Below are positions 1-7,479 of a stretch of 8,762 bases of DNA, piece by piece. Each line of letters starts with the position of its first letter. Position 1 is the stretch's first letter. Under the pieces are notes generated by a model. The model made no database searches and was not told the DNA's origin. It saw nothing but the letters and a program-made list of their open reading frames with translations. The stretch lies in NCBI GenBank assembly GCA_027343965.1, contig DAHWJX010000104.1:1-8762 (forward strand). Reading direction: 5' to 3'. The stretch is from JAKACU01 sp021821185 (lineage in GTDB: Bacteria > Bacillota > Bacilli > Alicyclobacillales > SLC66). Position numbers and translations under genes: made by a program.

Positions 1-3000
1 CACCAAGCGACTCTGTTCCACAAAAAAGGGCGTAGACATCTTTATCGTCCACAGGAACACTGCGCGTGTCGATACCCGTGATATCTTGCAACATTCGCAA
101 CATCGTCGGATCATCATGACCTAAAATGTCCAATTTCAGTAGATTATCATGAATTGAATGGAAATCAAAATGCGTTGTTCTCGTGTCTGTCGTACGATCA
201 TCAGCTGGATGCTGAATCGGACAAAAATCATAAATTTCATGATCATTAGGAACAATGATAAGACCACCAGGATGTTGGCCAGTCGTTCTTTTGATACCTG
301 TGCAACCTGCAACGAGACGGGCAATTTCGGCATTTCTCAGTTGCTTTCCACGCTCTTCTGCCCACTTTTTCACGTAACCAAAAGCCGTTTTATCCGCAAT
401 TGTAGAGATTGTACCAGCTCGAAAGACAAAATCGGATCCAAATAATTCTTCCGTGTACTTATGAGCACGGGCCTGATATTCACCCGAAAAATTAAGATCA
501 ATATCAGGTACTTTGTCACCTTTAAATCCAAGAAACGTTTCAAAGGGAATATCTTGTCCATCCTTTTTCAAAGACGTCTTACAATGTGGGCACGCTTTGT
601 CAGGTAGATCAAATCCGGATCCGATTGATCCGTCAAGGATAAAGTCAGAAAACTTACACGTAGGACACAAATAATGCGGCGGTAATGGATTGACTTCGGT
701 GATATCCATTAAGGTAGCTACCAGCGACGATCCGACAGATCCACGAGACCCGACGATATATCCATCTTGCAAAGACTTCGTGACCAATTTGTGCGCAATC
801 AGATAATTCACTGAAAAACCATGTGTAATGATACTTGTAACCTCTTTTTCGAGGCGTTCTGAAACGACGGTTGGCAATGTTTCACCATAGAGTTCATGCA
901 CTTTTTGGTAAGAAAGAAAACGTACCTGTTCCTCGGCACCCTCCATATTGGGCGGATACACGCGATCAGGAACCGGACTGATCGATTCGATGCGCTCTGC
1001 AATCCGTTGTGGATTATCAACAACCACTTCGTGCGTCCTATCACCTAGATGCGCAAATGCTTGCAACATCTCTTGCGTCGTTTTAAACGTCAAAGCAGGC
1101 TGAACGGTACGTGCCGTTTCCTTTTTGATAGAACTTTGCAAAATAATCTCACGAAATACAGCATCTTTGGGTTGGAGAAAGTGAACATCGCCTGTGGCTA
1201 CGACGGGTAGGCCTACTTCATCAGCTAGTTCCACAAGATAACGGTGATAATGCAGCACCTGATCGAGCGAACTAATCTCCTCACTATCCAGAAACGCCTG
1301 ATAATGGTCAGATGGTTGGATCTCGACAAAATCATAAAAACGAAGCATAGAAACAAGATCCGATCGCGACTTACCTCGCAAGATGGCCTGAAATATTTCA
1401 CCCAATTTGCATCCCGTACCAATCAGCAATCCTTCCCGATGCTCTTGAATCAAATTCCTCAACATGCGAGGTTCGCGATAAAAATAATCCAAGTGCGAAA
1501 AAGAGACCAGCTTATACATGTTTTTAAGTCCGGTCGGGGAAGTTACCAAAATTGTAGTATGATATGGCCTGCCCTTTGTAAAATCCGTGCTTGAAAAGCC
1601 GAACTTAACTAAGTGTTGGAGATGATCGATCGCTGTTCGCTCTCTTGCTGTTGCAAGCAGTTTATAGAACACTCTGCCAGTAGCTTCAGCATCAGCCAAC
1701 GCTCGATGATGGTTAACTAAAGAAATATCCCATTTTTGTGTTAACGTCTTTAGCCGGTGATTGCGGTCCTGCGGAAAAAGTGTTCTCGCCAATGCCAAGG
1801 TATCGATCGTTGGGTGCTCAAACGCAGCCAAGCCAAGGTGCTTGGCTTGCACATCCAAAAAAGATAAATCAAATTCGGCATTGTGAGCAACCAAAATAGC
1901 CCCATCACAAAATTCTTGAAAACGCGGCAATACCTCTGCGACAAACGGTTCATCCCGCACCATGTCGTTCGTAATCCCCGTAATTTCTGTGATTTTTGCG
2001 GAAATCATTTGCTTGGGATGAATAAGTTGAGCAAACGAATCAATGACTTCCCCGCCACGCATTTTCACGCCAGCTATCTCAATCAATTCATGTTCTGCCG
2101 CAGATAGCCCGGTCGTTTCCGTATCAAAGACGACATAGATTGTCTTGTCATCAAGCATTTGTTCTGTTGCTCGGTAAACGATTGTCTGCCCTGCATCAAT
2201 CATATTCGCTTCAATACCATAAAGGATTTTAACTCCGTATTTTTTACCAGCACTCGCCGCTTCCGGGTAGGATTGAACAACGCCATGATCGGTAATGGCT
2301 ACCGCCTCATGACCAAATTCAGCTGCCTGTCGCACAAGATCAGTTGCCGATACAACGCCATCTAGAGCGCTCATTTGTGTATGTGCATGAAGTTCAACCC
2401 TTTTCAGAGAAGCCGTATCCAACCTTTTTTCAGGTTCATAGGACGTCATATCCGTAATCAATAATGCCAATTCCTTCATATACGTATCAAATTGAACACT
2501 ACCTCGCACGATCACATACACACCATCTTGTAATACGCTGACGTCTTGCTCCTTTTTACCCTGTCCGCGCAAAAAGACTTTGCACGTTATGGAATCCGTT
2601 TCATCCGTCACATGAAATTGGATAAGTTGTCTGCCGCTATTCAAATCTCGCATCTCAAAGCCAAAAACCCTCCCAGCCACGGTGACCGAACGCATTTCAT
2701 CTTGTATATGTTGAATGTCTGTAGGACTCTCTTCAATGACCGATCCGAATTGAAGTCGATTTTGATTAACCGAAGGAGACTCTTTTGCCTCACTTGTAAC
2801 GATCTGTTGTTGAAGAGCCACGTATGTTTCCTGATCCATGGATGTGCGAAATTCCTGAACTAGATTGTCTTTTTGTGCGGTTTGCGCCACGTGAACTGTG
2901 ATGACTTGTCCGGTCAAGGAAAGCCACAAGAAACTCAACTTACGATCTAGCGCTCTTTGCATAGCCAATTCGACAGGGGAACTGATCGACAAGGTAACTA

Positions 3001-3406
3001 AACTTAGATTCTCGAACCTAAAGGATGCCTGGTTGAGCAACGGTTTCAAAGCCTTGTCCCGCAAAGTAAGCAACCACAAACAGGCGCCAAAGGTCGTGAC
3101 TTGTTGAACAGGATCAGACACATCCCGCTGTGTTTTAATGACAACCTCAACAAAAGTGAACTGCTTGTCAAGCGCATGGAGCCCTATGACCTGTTCCCAG
3201 ACAGAGCGACCATCTTGTGGGTTTACATGAATTGTAATAACTTGTTTTTTTGTGGATACCACAACATGACTTGTTTGTTTCACCAATTCTTGCATCCATA
3301 CCGCTTCTTGCTCCAGTAAAAACGCAGGCGGCACCGCTTGAAAAGCCGTCGCCTCCTGCGTTGTGCCGCTCGCTATGGCATTTATCTCAAAACCGTCCGT
3401 TTGCAA
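1..3406 (-). CDS. polC: DNA polymerase III alpha subunit, Gram-positive PolC type (partial; C-terminus beyond the left edge)
   Basis: This is the replicative DNA polymerase of low-GC Gram-positives, carrying its own 3'-5' proofreading exonuclease. I checked the frame codon by codon from the in-frame TAA at 3422-3424 to the edge: it is open, giving 1135 codons, with roughly 300 C-terminal residues missing compared with B. subtilis PolC. In order: a poorly conserved N-terminal domain; an OB fold (about 238-320); a PHP domain with likely metal ligands H340, H342, D349, H366, H374, E399 and H742, split by a DEDDh exonuclease (D428, E430, D513, H567, D572); then the polymerase core with GSRGSVGSS at 886-894, a zinc site C914/C917/C939/C942, and catalytic aspartates D968 and D970 (PDIDLNF) and D1093 (KLDILG). 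All catalytic residues lie inside the window. The chosen start is TTG at 3406, after AAAGGCGGGG with 6-base spacing. GTG at 3334 and ATG at 3295 are alternatives. Identity is certain; the start is not. Confidence 0.97.
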   Translation of the reverse strand, partial: MQTDGFEINAIASGTTQEATAFQAVPPAFLLEQEAVWMQELVKQTSHVVVSTKKQVITIHVNPQDGRSVWEQVIGLHALDKQFTFVEVVIKTQRDVSDPVQQVTTFGACLWLLTLRDKALKPLLNQASFRFENLSLVTLSISSPVELAMQRALDRKLSFLWLSLTGQVITVHVAQTAQKDNLVQEFRTSMDQETYVALQQQIVTSEAKESPSVNQNRLQFGSVIEESPTDIQHIQDEMRSVTVAGRVFGFEMRDLNSGRQLIQFHVTDETDSITCKVFLRGQGKKEQDVSVLQDGVYVIVRGSVQFDTYMKELALLITDMTSYEPEKRLDTASLKRVELHAHTQMSALDGVVSATDLVRQAAEFGHEAVAITDHGVVQSYPEAASAGKKYGVKILYGIEANMIDAGQTIVYRATEQMLDDKTIYVVFDTETTGLSAAEHELIEIAGVKMRGGEVIDSFAQLIHPKQMISAKITEITGITNDMVRDEPFVAEVLPRFQEFCDGAILVAHNAEFDLSFLDVQAKHLGLAAFEHPTIDTLALARTLFPQDRNHRLKTLTQKWDISLVNHHRALADAEATGRVFYKLLATARERTAIDHLQHLVKFGFSSTDFTKGRPYHTTILVTSPTGLKNMYKLVSFSHLDYFYREPRMLRNLIQEHREGLLIGTGCKLGEIFQAILRGKSRSDLVSMLRFYDFVEIQPSDHYQAFLDSEEISSLDQVLHYHRYLVELADEVGLPVVATGDVHFLQPKDAVFREIILQSSIKKETARTVQPALTFKTTQEMLQAFAHLGDRTHEVVVDNPQRIAERIESISPVPDRVYPPNMEGAEEQVRFLSYQKVHELYGETLPTVVSERLEKEVTSIITHGFSVNYLIAHKLVTKSLQDGYIVGSRGSVGSSLVATLMDITEVNPLPPHYLCPTCKFSDFILDGSIGSGFDLPDKACPHCKTSLKKDGQDIPFETFLGFKGDKVPDIDLNFSGEYQARAHKYTEELFGSDFVFRAGTISTIADKTAFGYVKKWAEERGKQLRNAEIARLVAGCTGIKRTTGQHPGGLIIVPNDHEIYDFCPIQHPADDRTTDTRTTHFDFHSIHDNLLKLDILGHDDPTMLRMLQDITGIDTRSVPVDDKDVYALFCGTESLG
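1829..1849. repeat. Perfect 9-bp inverted repeat inside polC
   Basis: CAAGCCAAG (1829-1837) and CTTGGCTTG (1841-1849) are exact reverse complements separated by GTG. The repeat lies in the exonuclease-coding part of polC, encoding QAKHLGL just after the EFD motif. No T tract follows on either strand, so it does not look like a terminator. It may be codon-level coincidence. Confidence 0.6.
3318..3360 (-). terminator. Terminator-like hairpin plus U tract inside the 5' end of polC
   Basis: Read on the minus strand, CGCAGG (3360-3355) pairs with CCTGCG (3328-3323). After an A/G mismatch, GGC (3353-3351) pairs with GCC (3332-3330). The stem continues with a G-U pair, an A/G mismatch, one C-G pair and a bulged G, then GCTT (3346-3343) pairs with AAGC (3339-3336) around a 3-base loop. 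Five T residues (3322-3318) follow at once. This is the shape of a Rho-independent terminator acting in the direction of the operon, about 80 bases past the rseP stop. It covers polC codons 16-30 if the TTG start is right, so it may be an attenuator, a partial terminator or chance. The structure is seen directly; its function is inferred. Confidence 0.4.
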
Positions 3407-3412
3407 AGGAAT

Positions 3413-3422
3413 CCCCGCCTTT
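3413..3422 (-). promoter_or_regulatory. Ribosome binding site proposed for polC
   Basis: AAAGGCGGGG lies 6 bases before the in-frame TTG at 3404-3406 and just after the in-frame stop at 3422-3424. It is an imperfect Shine-Dalgarno match, with CG interrupting AAGG and GGG. It is the main reason for preferring TTG over the later in-frame GTG (3334) and ATG (3295), neither of which has a well-spaced site. Confidence 0.55.
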
Positions 3423-3441
3423 TACCAAAACACACTACATA

Positions 3442-4713
3442 TTAAAACATTTGCGCCACATCAAGGTAGGTTCGCACTACCATTAACGTAATGATAAGCA
3501 CAAACCCGATAGCATGAACCCAATATTCTTTGCGTGGGTCTATGGGACGACCACGTAAAAATTCGACAATCAGCAATAAAATTCGACTCCCATCCAAAGG
3601 TGGAATCGGCAAAAGATTAAGAATTGCCAGGTTTAAACTCAGAATCGCCGTCAAATTAAGAAGCTGTAAAATACCCAATTGTGCCTGTTGGCCAATGACT
3701 TGCACAATTTTCACTGGACCTGCTGTATCTTTGACAAATGAATTGCCATGCGAAAACATGCCTGCAAAGGCATTCGTGATCATCTGCGAATATTGTCCAG
3801 TCTGGTATACGCTATTTGTTATGGCCCCCCATAAGCTGTGGTCAATCACAGGAGTTACACCAATAAATCCGGTGCCATCCGAACGTTTTTCCGGCGTGAT
3901 CACTAACGATTTATCTACACTACCACGGTCCACAGTGATGTCAAGAGATTGCTTAGGATGGCTTTGAATCTCTGTAACAAAAGTCATCCAGTTTTGCACA
4001 GGTTGATGATTGACAGCGACAAGAATGTCACCCGACTTAAGCCCGGCATGCGCAGCCGGAGAACCCGACTCTATGGACGCAAATTGCGGCGGTGAAGAAA
4101 ACGATCCCATAACGCCGAGTATTACGGCAAATAAAACGACCGTAAGAACCACATTCATGAGTGGCCCAGCGAGAGCGATAGCCATCCGAACCCAAATCGG
4201 TTTTTGATTCATTTGTCGATCAGGTGGAGCAATAGCTATCGTATCCTTACCTGTCGCAAGAAAAGACTGTTTCGAGAAGGCGTAGCTATGAATGCCTTCC
4301 TCAGTTTGCAGGGTCACTGTAAAAGATCGCATCGTATCGATCGCATGAAGGTACCCTACTACTGTGGCATCACGAACGTCCTCACGATCTCCGATCAAAT
4401 CAACCTGCTGTGCTTGATCGAGCCGTATGGCAATTGGTTCCCCCATCTTAAAGTACGTGTCTTGCGGCATCTCACCAGCTAGCATCACGTACCCACCCAA
4501 AGGAAATAAGCGAATAGAGTACTCTGTTTCACCGCGCTGAAACGAAAACAATTTCGGTCCAAAACCGATTGCAAAACGGTAAACGAGCACACCCGCTCGC
4601 TTGGCTACGATGAAATGCCCGAATTCATGGATCATAACCATAATCACAAACACCAAAATAACGGCGACGACCGAACGAATACCGCCAGCTAAAACCGCAC
4701 CGATCACAAACAT
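3442..4713 (-). CDS. rseP: Site-2 family intramembrane zinc metalloprotease RseP/RasP
   Basis: This membrane-embedded protease cuts transmembrane substrates within the bilayer. In B. subtilis the orthologue RasP cleaves anti-sigma factor RsiW after site-1 cutting and also clears signal-peptide remnants. The 423-residue product matches the family length (about 420). The first membrane segment (about 13-35) holds the zinc motif HEFGH (29-33). PLGGYVMLAGE (71-81) follows, then a large extracytoplasmic region. A second membrane segment (about 175-203) is followed by a PDZ domain (about 205-285, with AGLKSGDILVAVN). The third zinc ligand lies in NLLPIPPLDG (366-375, D374), and a last helix (about 399-415) is present. 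ATG at 4713 is chosen because GGAGAGGGG precedes it and the first membrane segment starts properly. An upstream GTG (4758) would add 15 residues inside dxr with no such support. The start overlaps the dxr stop by 10 bases, implying translational coupling. Confidence 0.96.
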   Translation of the reverse strand: MFVIGAVLAGGIRSVVAVILVFVIMVMIHEFGHFIVAKRAGVLVYRFAIGFGPKLFSFQRGETEYSIRLFPLGGYVMLAGEMPQDTYFKMGEPIAIRLDQAQQVDLIGDREDVRDATVVGYLHAIDTMRSFTVTLQTEEGIHSYAFSKQSFLATGKDTIAIAPPDRQMNQKPIWVRMAIALAGPLMNVVLTVVLFAVILGVMGSFSSPPQFASIESGSPAAHAGLKSGDILVAVNHQPVQNWMTFVTEIQSHPKQSLDITVDRGSVDKSLVITPEKRSDGTGFIGVTPVIDHSLWGAITNSVYQTGQYSQMITNAFAGMFSHGNSFVKDTAGPVKIVQVIGQQAQLGILQLLNLTAILSLNLAILNLLPIPPLDGSRILLLIVEFLRGRPIDPRKEYWVHAIGFVLIITLMVVRTYLDVAQMF

Positions 4714-5870
4714 TGTCCCCTCTCCAACACGAACTCCATCGCTTGCCGGCGTGCCCACGCATCAGCAGAGAACACTTGCGAAATATCGTCAATAGGTTCA
4801 CCCTTGTGCCGATCGATCACCCGCGCTACAACCTCAACGATATCAAGAAAGGGTAATTCGTCACGAAGAAAAGCGCCGGCTGCAACTTCGTTCGCTGCAT
4901 TCATCACAGTTGGGTATGTCCCACCTGCCCTACCGCAATCATATGCTAAAGCTAACGCTGGAAATCGTCCGCTATCGGGACTTTCAAAAGTCAACTGTGA
5001 GAGAGTAGACAAATCCATACGCCTAAATGGGGAAAATCGAGGTGTCCTGCCTTGAAATAATGCAAATGAAATCGGAATTCGCATATCTGCCGCCCCAAGT
5101 TGTGCAAGCACCGCACCATCTTGGAATTCCACCATCGAATGAACAATACTTTGTGGGTGCACGATGACATCTATGGCGTCATACGGCATTGAAAACAGAT
5201 AATGTGCCTCGATAACCTCGAGACCCTTATTCATCAACGTAGCTGAATCAACCGTGATCTTTGGACCCATCCTCCACGTCGGATGAGCCAATGCATCACC
5301 AACAGTTACGCGCTGAAGTGCCTCTCGCGAATATGTCCGAAAAGGTCCTCCTGAGGCAGTGACGATAAGTCGTAAGACTGCATCAGCCTGATAACCCAAT
5401 AAACATTGCGCAATGGCCGAATGCTCGGAATCAACAGGTAACACAGAAACGCCAGCGGATTTAGCTGCAGTCATCACCAAATCGCCAGCTGCCACCAAGG
5501 TTTCCTTATTGGCTAAAGCCACATCACATCCCGCAGCAATAGCTCGTAGGGTCGGTCGAATACCAACAGAACCAACTAACGCATTCACGACAATCGCGCC
5601 GGGTTCTGCTGCAGCAACATCACTGTATGCATCGTCTCCCCAAAGCACCTCAAGTGTAGGGAAAGCACGGACAACCTTGTCCCTGTCTTCCACGGAATGA
5701 ACGACAACGCACTTTGGATCAAATTCGCGAATCATTTCCATTAATTCTGTGACGCGGCCATACGTCGTCAAGGCGCTGACCGCAAATACATCGCGATTCT
5801 CGCGAATCACATCGAGTGTTTGCGTACCAATGGAACCTGTGGCCCCAAGGACCGTTACCAATCGTGCCAC
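4704..5870 (-). CDS. dxr: 1-deoxy-D-xylulose 5-phosphate reductoisomerase
   Basis: Dxr converts 1-deoxy-D-xylulose 5-phosphate to 2-C-methyl-D-erythritol 4-phosphate using NADPH and a divalent metal. This is the committed step of the cytosolic MEP pathway to IPP and DMAPP, and the fosmidomycin target. The 388 residues match the family length. The nucleotide-binding loop GATGSIG is at 9-15 and NKET at 121-124. The metal ligands are D147 and E149 in PVDSEH plus E218 in MNKGLE. TASGGPFR is at 171-178. The flexible active-site loop carries H196 and W199 (HPTWRMGPK), followed by DSATLMNKG and HPQSIVHS (238-245). All expected catalytic residues are present. The start is GTG at 5870, 15 bases after the cdsA stop, preceded by AAAGGATGG that begins in the cdsA TGA. 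The product feeds the isoprenoid supply used by uppS in the same cluster. Confidence 0.97.
   Translation of the reverse strand: MARLVTVLGATGSIGTQTLDVIRENRDVFAVSALTTYGRVTELMEMIREFDPKCVVVHSVEDRDKVVRAFPTLEVLWGDDAYSDVAAAEPGAIVVNALVGSVGIRPTLRAIAAGCDVALANKETLVAAGDLVMTAAKSAGVSVLPVDSEHSAIAQCLLGYQADAVLRLIVTASGGPFRTYSREALQRVTVGDALAHPTWRMGPKITVDSATLMNKGLEVIEAHYLFSMPYDAIDVIVHPQSIVHSMVEFQDGAVLAQLGAADMRIPISFALFQGRTPRFSPFRRMDLSTLSQLTFESPDSGRFPALALAYDCGRAGGTYPTVMNAANEVAAGAFLRDELPFLDIVEVVARVIDRHKGEPIDDISQVFSADAWARRQAMEFVLERGQCL
4717..4725 (-). promoter_or_regulatory. Ribosome binding site of rseP
   Basis: GGAGAGGGG ends 3 bases before ATG at 4711-4713; its GGAG part is 8 bases away, an optimal spacing. It lies inside the last codons of dxr and decides the start against the upstream in-frame GTG. 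Confidence 0.8.
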
Positions 5871-5877
5871 GAAATAT

Positions 5878-5886
5878 CCATCCTTT
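5878..5886 (-). promoter_or_regulatory. Ribosome binding site of dxr
   Basis: AAAGGATGG lies 7 bases before GTG at 5868-5870. Its first A is the last base of the cdsA TGA stop, so terminating and initiating ribosomes meet here. It supports the non-ATG start. Confidence 0.75.
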
Positions 5887-6671
5887 CAATAATGCACAAA
5901 CAGCCATATGATCAAATGATACGCGATCGGCGCGGCAAGGAGCAAGCTATCAAAACGATCAAGCAAGCCACCATGTCCAGGCAATATCCAACCAGAATCT
6001 TTAACAGCGTAATGACGCTTTAACGCAGATTCAATGAGATCACCAAGTTGTCCTGCAATGGACACCACAAAGCCAAGTAAAGCATAACGCCAAGCGTGCG
6101 CAAACAGCGGCCCCACGAATACCGCTGCACCGATAGGCGTCGCCACTGTCGCCAACAACAATCCGCCAACAGCCCCAGAAACGGTTTTTTTCGGGCTCAC
6201 TTCAGGAAGAAGTTTTCGCCCCCCAAGAGCTCGTCCAACAAAAAAAGCGCCTATATCTGTTGACCAGATCGCAAGCAAAATGGTCAACACCAAGCCTAGC
6301 CCATGTGACAATTGCCGAACGTCAAGCAATGTGCGAAAAGCATAACTTGAATATAGTGCGCCTGCAAACAGCACTCCAGCTGCGGTAAATGAAAATTCTT
6401 TACGGCGAAAAATCGTGATAATTAACAACGCATAAAATAAAACGTACCAAAAGCGTTCAAAGGACGGCCAAAGCACAATCAATGCTGCAAAGACAATGGC
6501 AACAATGCTTTCTGCAGTCAGCAAGCTAACTTTCATCATAGACCCGATTTCAAGTACGCTGACCGCTGCGATGACGGCAAATAGGGCGGCGAGATAGTAC
6601 CCACCGAGCCAATTCATAGATAGTACCAATGCCGCTCCCAAAAGTCCCGTCACGACGCGTTGACGAAGCAC
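5886..6671 (-). CDS. cdsA: Phosphatidate cytidylyltransferase (CDP-diglyceride synthase)
   Basis: CdsA makes CDP-diacylglycerol from phosphatidic acid and CTP in the cytoplasmic membrane, the branch precursor for phosphatidylglycerol, cardiolipin and phosphatidylethanolamine. The 261-residue product is very hydrophobic, with about seven or eight possible membrane segments. The polar motif WSTDIGAFFVGRALGG (136-151) is followed by SPKKTVSG (159-166). The C-terminal family signature spans 215-242: S215, K218-R219, K224-D225, PGHGG at 231-235, and D238-R239 with D241. These acidic residues fit the metal-binding CTP site. The start is GTG at 6671, 9 bases after uppS, with GAGGTGA suitably spaced. 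Two 7-base homopolymer runs fall in the coding region (6185-6191 and 6240-6246), but the frame is intact and both motifs read correctly. Confidence 0.96.
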   Translation of the reverse strand: MLRQRVVTGLLGAALVLSMNWLGGYYLAALFAVIAAVSVLEIGSMMKVSLLTAESIVAIVFAALIVLWPSFERFWYVLFYALLIITIFRRKEFSFTAAGVLFAGALYSSYAFRTLLDVRQLSHGLGLVLTILLAIWSTDIGAFFVGRALGGRKLLPEVSPKKTVSGAVGGLLLATVATPIGAAVFVGPLFAHAWRYALLGFVVSIAGQLGDLIESALKRHYAVKDSGWILPGHGGLLDRFDSLLLAAPIAYHLIIWLFVHY

Positions 6672-6675
6672 GCTG

Positions 6676-6682
6676 TCACCTC
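6676..6682 (-). promoter_or_regulatory. Ribosome binding site of cdsA
   Basis: GAGGTGA overlaps the uppS stop (TGA at 6681-6683); GAGG is 7 bases before GTG at 6669-6671. This supports the GTG start and coupling to uppS. Confidence 0.75.
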
Positions 6683-7460
6683 ATTTTAGTCCGCCAAAAC
6701 GGCGCTCTCGCTTGCTATAAGCTAAAACAGCCTCATAGAAGTGCGCCTTGGTGAAATCCGGCCACATGTCATCGATAAAATAAAGCTCAGCATAAGCAAT
6801 TTGCCATAAAAGAAAGTTACTTACCCGTTGATCACCTGAAGTACGGATCAATAAGTCAGGATCGGGAACACCATGTGAAGATAGACAATGACTAACAACT
6901 TCTTCTGAAATATCCTCAGGTTCTAACGTACCATCTTTGACTTGTTGTGCCAAGTGATGGACAACATCCACAAGTTCAGCACGACTGCCATAGTTCAAAG
7001 CAAACTGAACGACCATACCGCCATTATCCTTCGTTCTTTCTATGGACTTTGCAATCGTCCTTTGCGTATAAGATGGTAATTTTCTCGTATTACCAATGAA
7101 CAAAACACGGACATTACGTTCAACAAGTTCATCCATATCAGCCCGGAAAAATTCTTCAAGCAAATTCCATAGGTACTGAATTTCCGCCCTCGGCCGCTTC
7201 CAATTTTCGGTTGAAAAGGCGTATAACGTAATGGCTCCAATGCCAAGATCATCAGCGGCTCGAATCGTGTCACGCATAGCAATCATACCTGCATGATGCC
7301 CCGCCGCGCGAGGCAGACCGCGAGCATGCGCCCAACGGCCGTTACCATCCATGATAACGGCCACGTGACGAGGTAAACGAGAGGGATCGATCTCCGTGGT
7401 GAATCCACCGGATTCGGGTTGTGCAGCACCCCGAAACAAGGACTTCCAATCTGGAACCAT
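6681..7460 (-). CDS. uppS: Undecaprenyl diphosphate synthase (cis-prenyltransferase)
   Basis: UppS adds eight isopentenyl units in cis to farnesyl diphosphate to make undecaprenyl diphosphate, the precursor of the lipid carrier for peptidoglycan and teichoic acid synthesis. From ATG at 7460 the product has 259 residues, the usual family length. IMDGNGRWA (36-44) has catalytic D38, RGLPRAAGH is at 47-55, STENWKRP at 83-90, NYGSR at 156-160, and the IPP-site motif starting IRTSGDQR at 205 runs to YAE (E225). WPDF follows at 233-236, then a C-terminal SKRERRFGG. The ATG is preferred over an in-frame GTG at 7475, because GGAGGG sits 7 bases before the ATG while nothing suitable precedes the GTG. 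The gap to frr is 19 bases. Its substrates derive from the MEP pathway, to which dxr contributes. Confidence 0.97.
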   Translation of the reverse strand: MVPDWKSLFRGAAQPESGGFTTEIDPSRLPRHVAVIMDGNGRWAHARGLPRAAGHHAGMIAMRDTIRAADDLGIGAITLYAFSTENWKRPRAEIQYLWNLLEEFFRADMDELVERNVRVLFIGNTRKLPSYTQRTIAKSIERTKDNGGMVVQFALNYGSRAELVDVVHHLAQQVKDGTLEPEDISEEVVSHCLSSHGVPDPDLLIRTSGDQRVSNFLLWQIAYAELYFIDDMWPDFTKAHFYEAVLAYSKRERRFGGLK

Positions 7461-7467
7461 AAAGGCG

Positions 7468-7473
7468 CCCTCC
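7468..7473 (-). promoter_or_regulatory. Ribosome binding site of uppS
   Basis: GGAGGG sits 7 bases before ATG at 7458-7460 in the frr-uppS gap. It overlaps the alternative GTG at 7473-7475, which therefore is more likely part of the binding site than a start. Confidence 0.85.
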
Positions 7474-7479
7474 ACCCGT

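Noticed and set aside
1..3406. The possibility that polC is frameshifted or a pseudogene, because no long closed reading frame ends in this stretch.
   Set aside because: Reading every codon in the frame from 3421 down to the window edge shows no stop, and the motifs stay in register from the N-terminus to D1093. It only lacks a stop because the window ends.
3436..3464. A possible polC promoter at the end of rseP: TTGATG (3464-3459), 17-base spacer, TATGTA (3441-3436).
   Set aside because: The -35 matches only 4 of 6 and the -10 only 3 of 6 consensus bases. An alternative TAATAT at 3444-3439 has the wrong spacing. Too weak to call without transcript start data.
3530..3967. Plus-strand open frame of 145 codons.
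   Set aside because: Lies antisense to rseP, with no family resemblance or suitable context; a shadow of the real gene. The same applies to other plus-strand frames such as 8017-8421 (opposite pyrH) and 5413-5700 (opposite dxr).
4714..4758. Upstream GTG start for rseP, adding 15 residues.
   Set aside because: The extension lies wholly in dxr, is hydrophilic, and the ATG at 4713 has a strong binding site and the usual family N-terminus.
6185..6246. Two 7-base homopolymer runs in cdsA as possible slippage or frameshift sites.
   Set aside because: Both encode expected family residues in frame (SPKKT and GAFFVGR), and the gene is complete without frameshifting.
7413..7435. Imperfect inverted repeat (TTCGGG ... 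CCCGAA) in the early codons of uppS.
   Set aside because: Six outer pairs, then a mismatch and a small loop stem; no T tract and no overlap with the ribosome binding site, so there is no support for a regulatory role.
7461..7475. Upstream GTG start for uppS, adding five residues.
   Set aside because: It has no ribosome binding site and overlaps the GGAGGG that serves the ATG at 7460.
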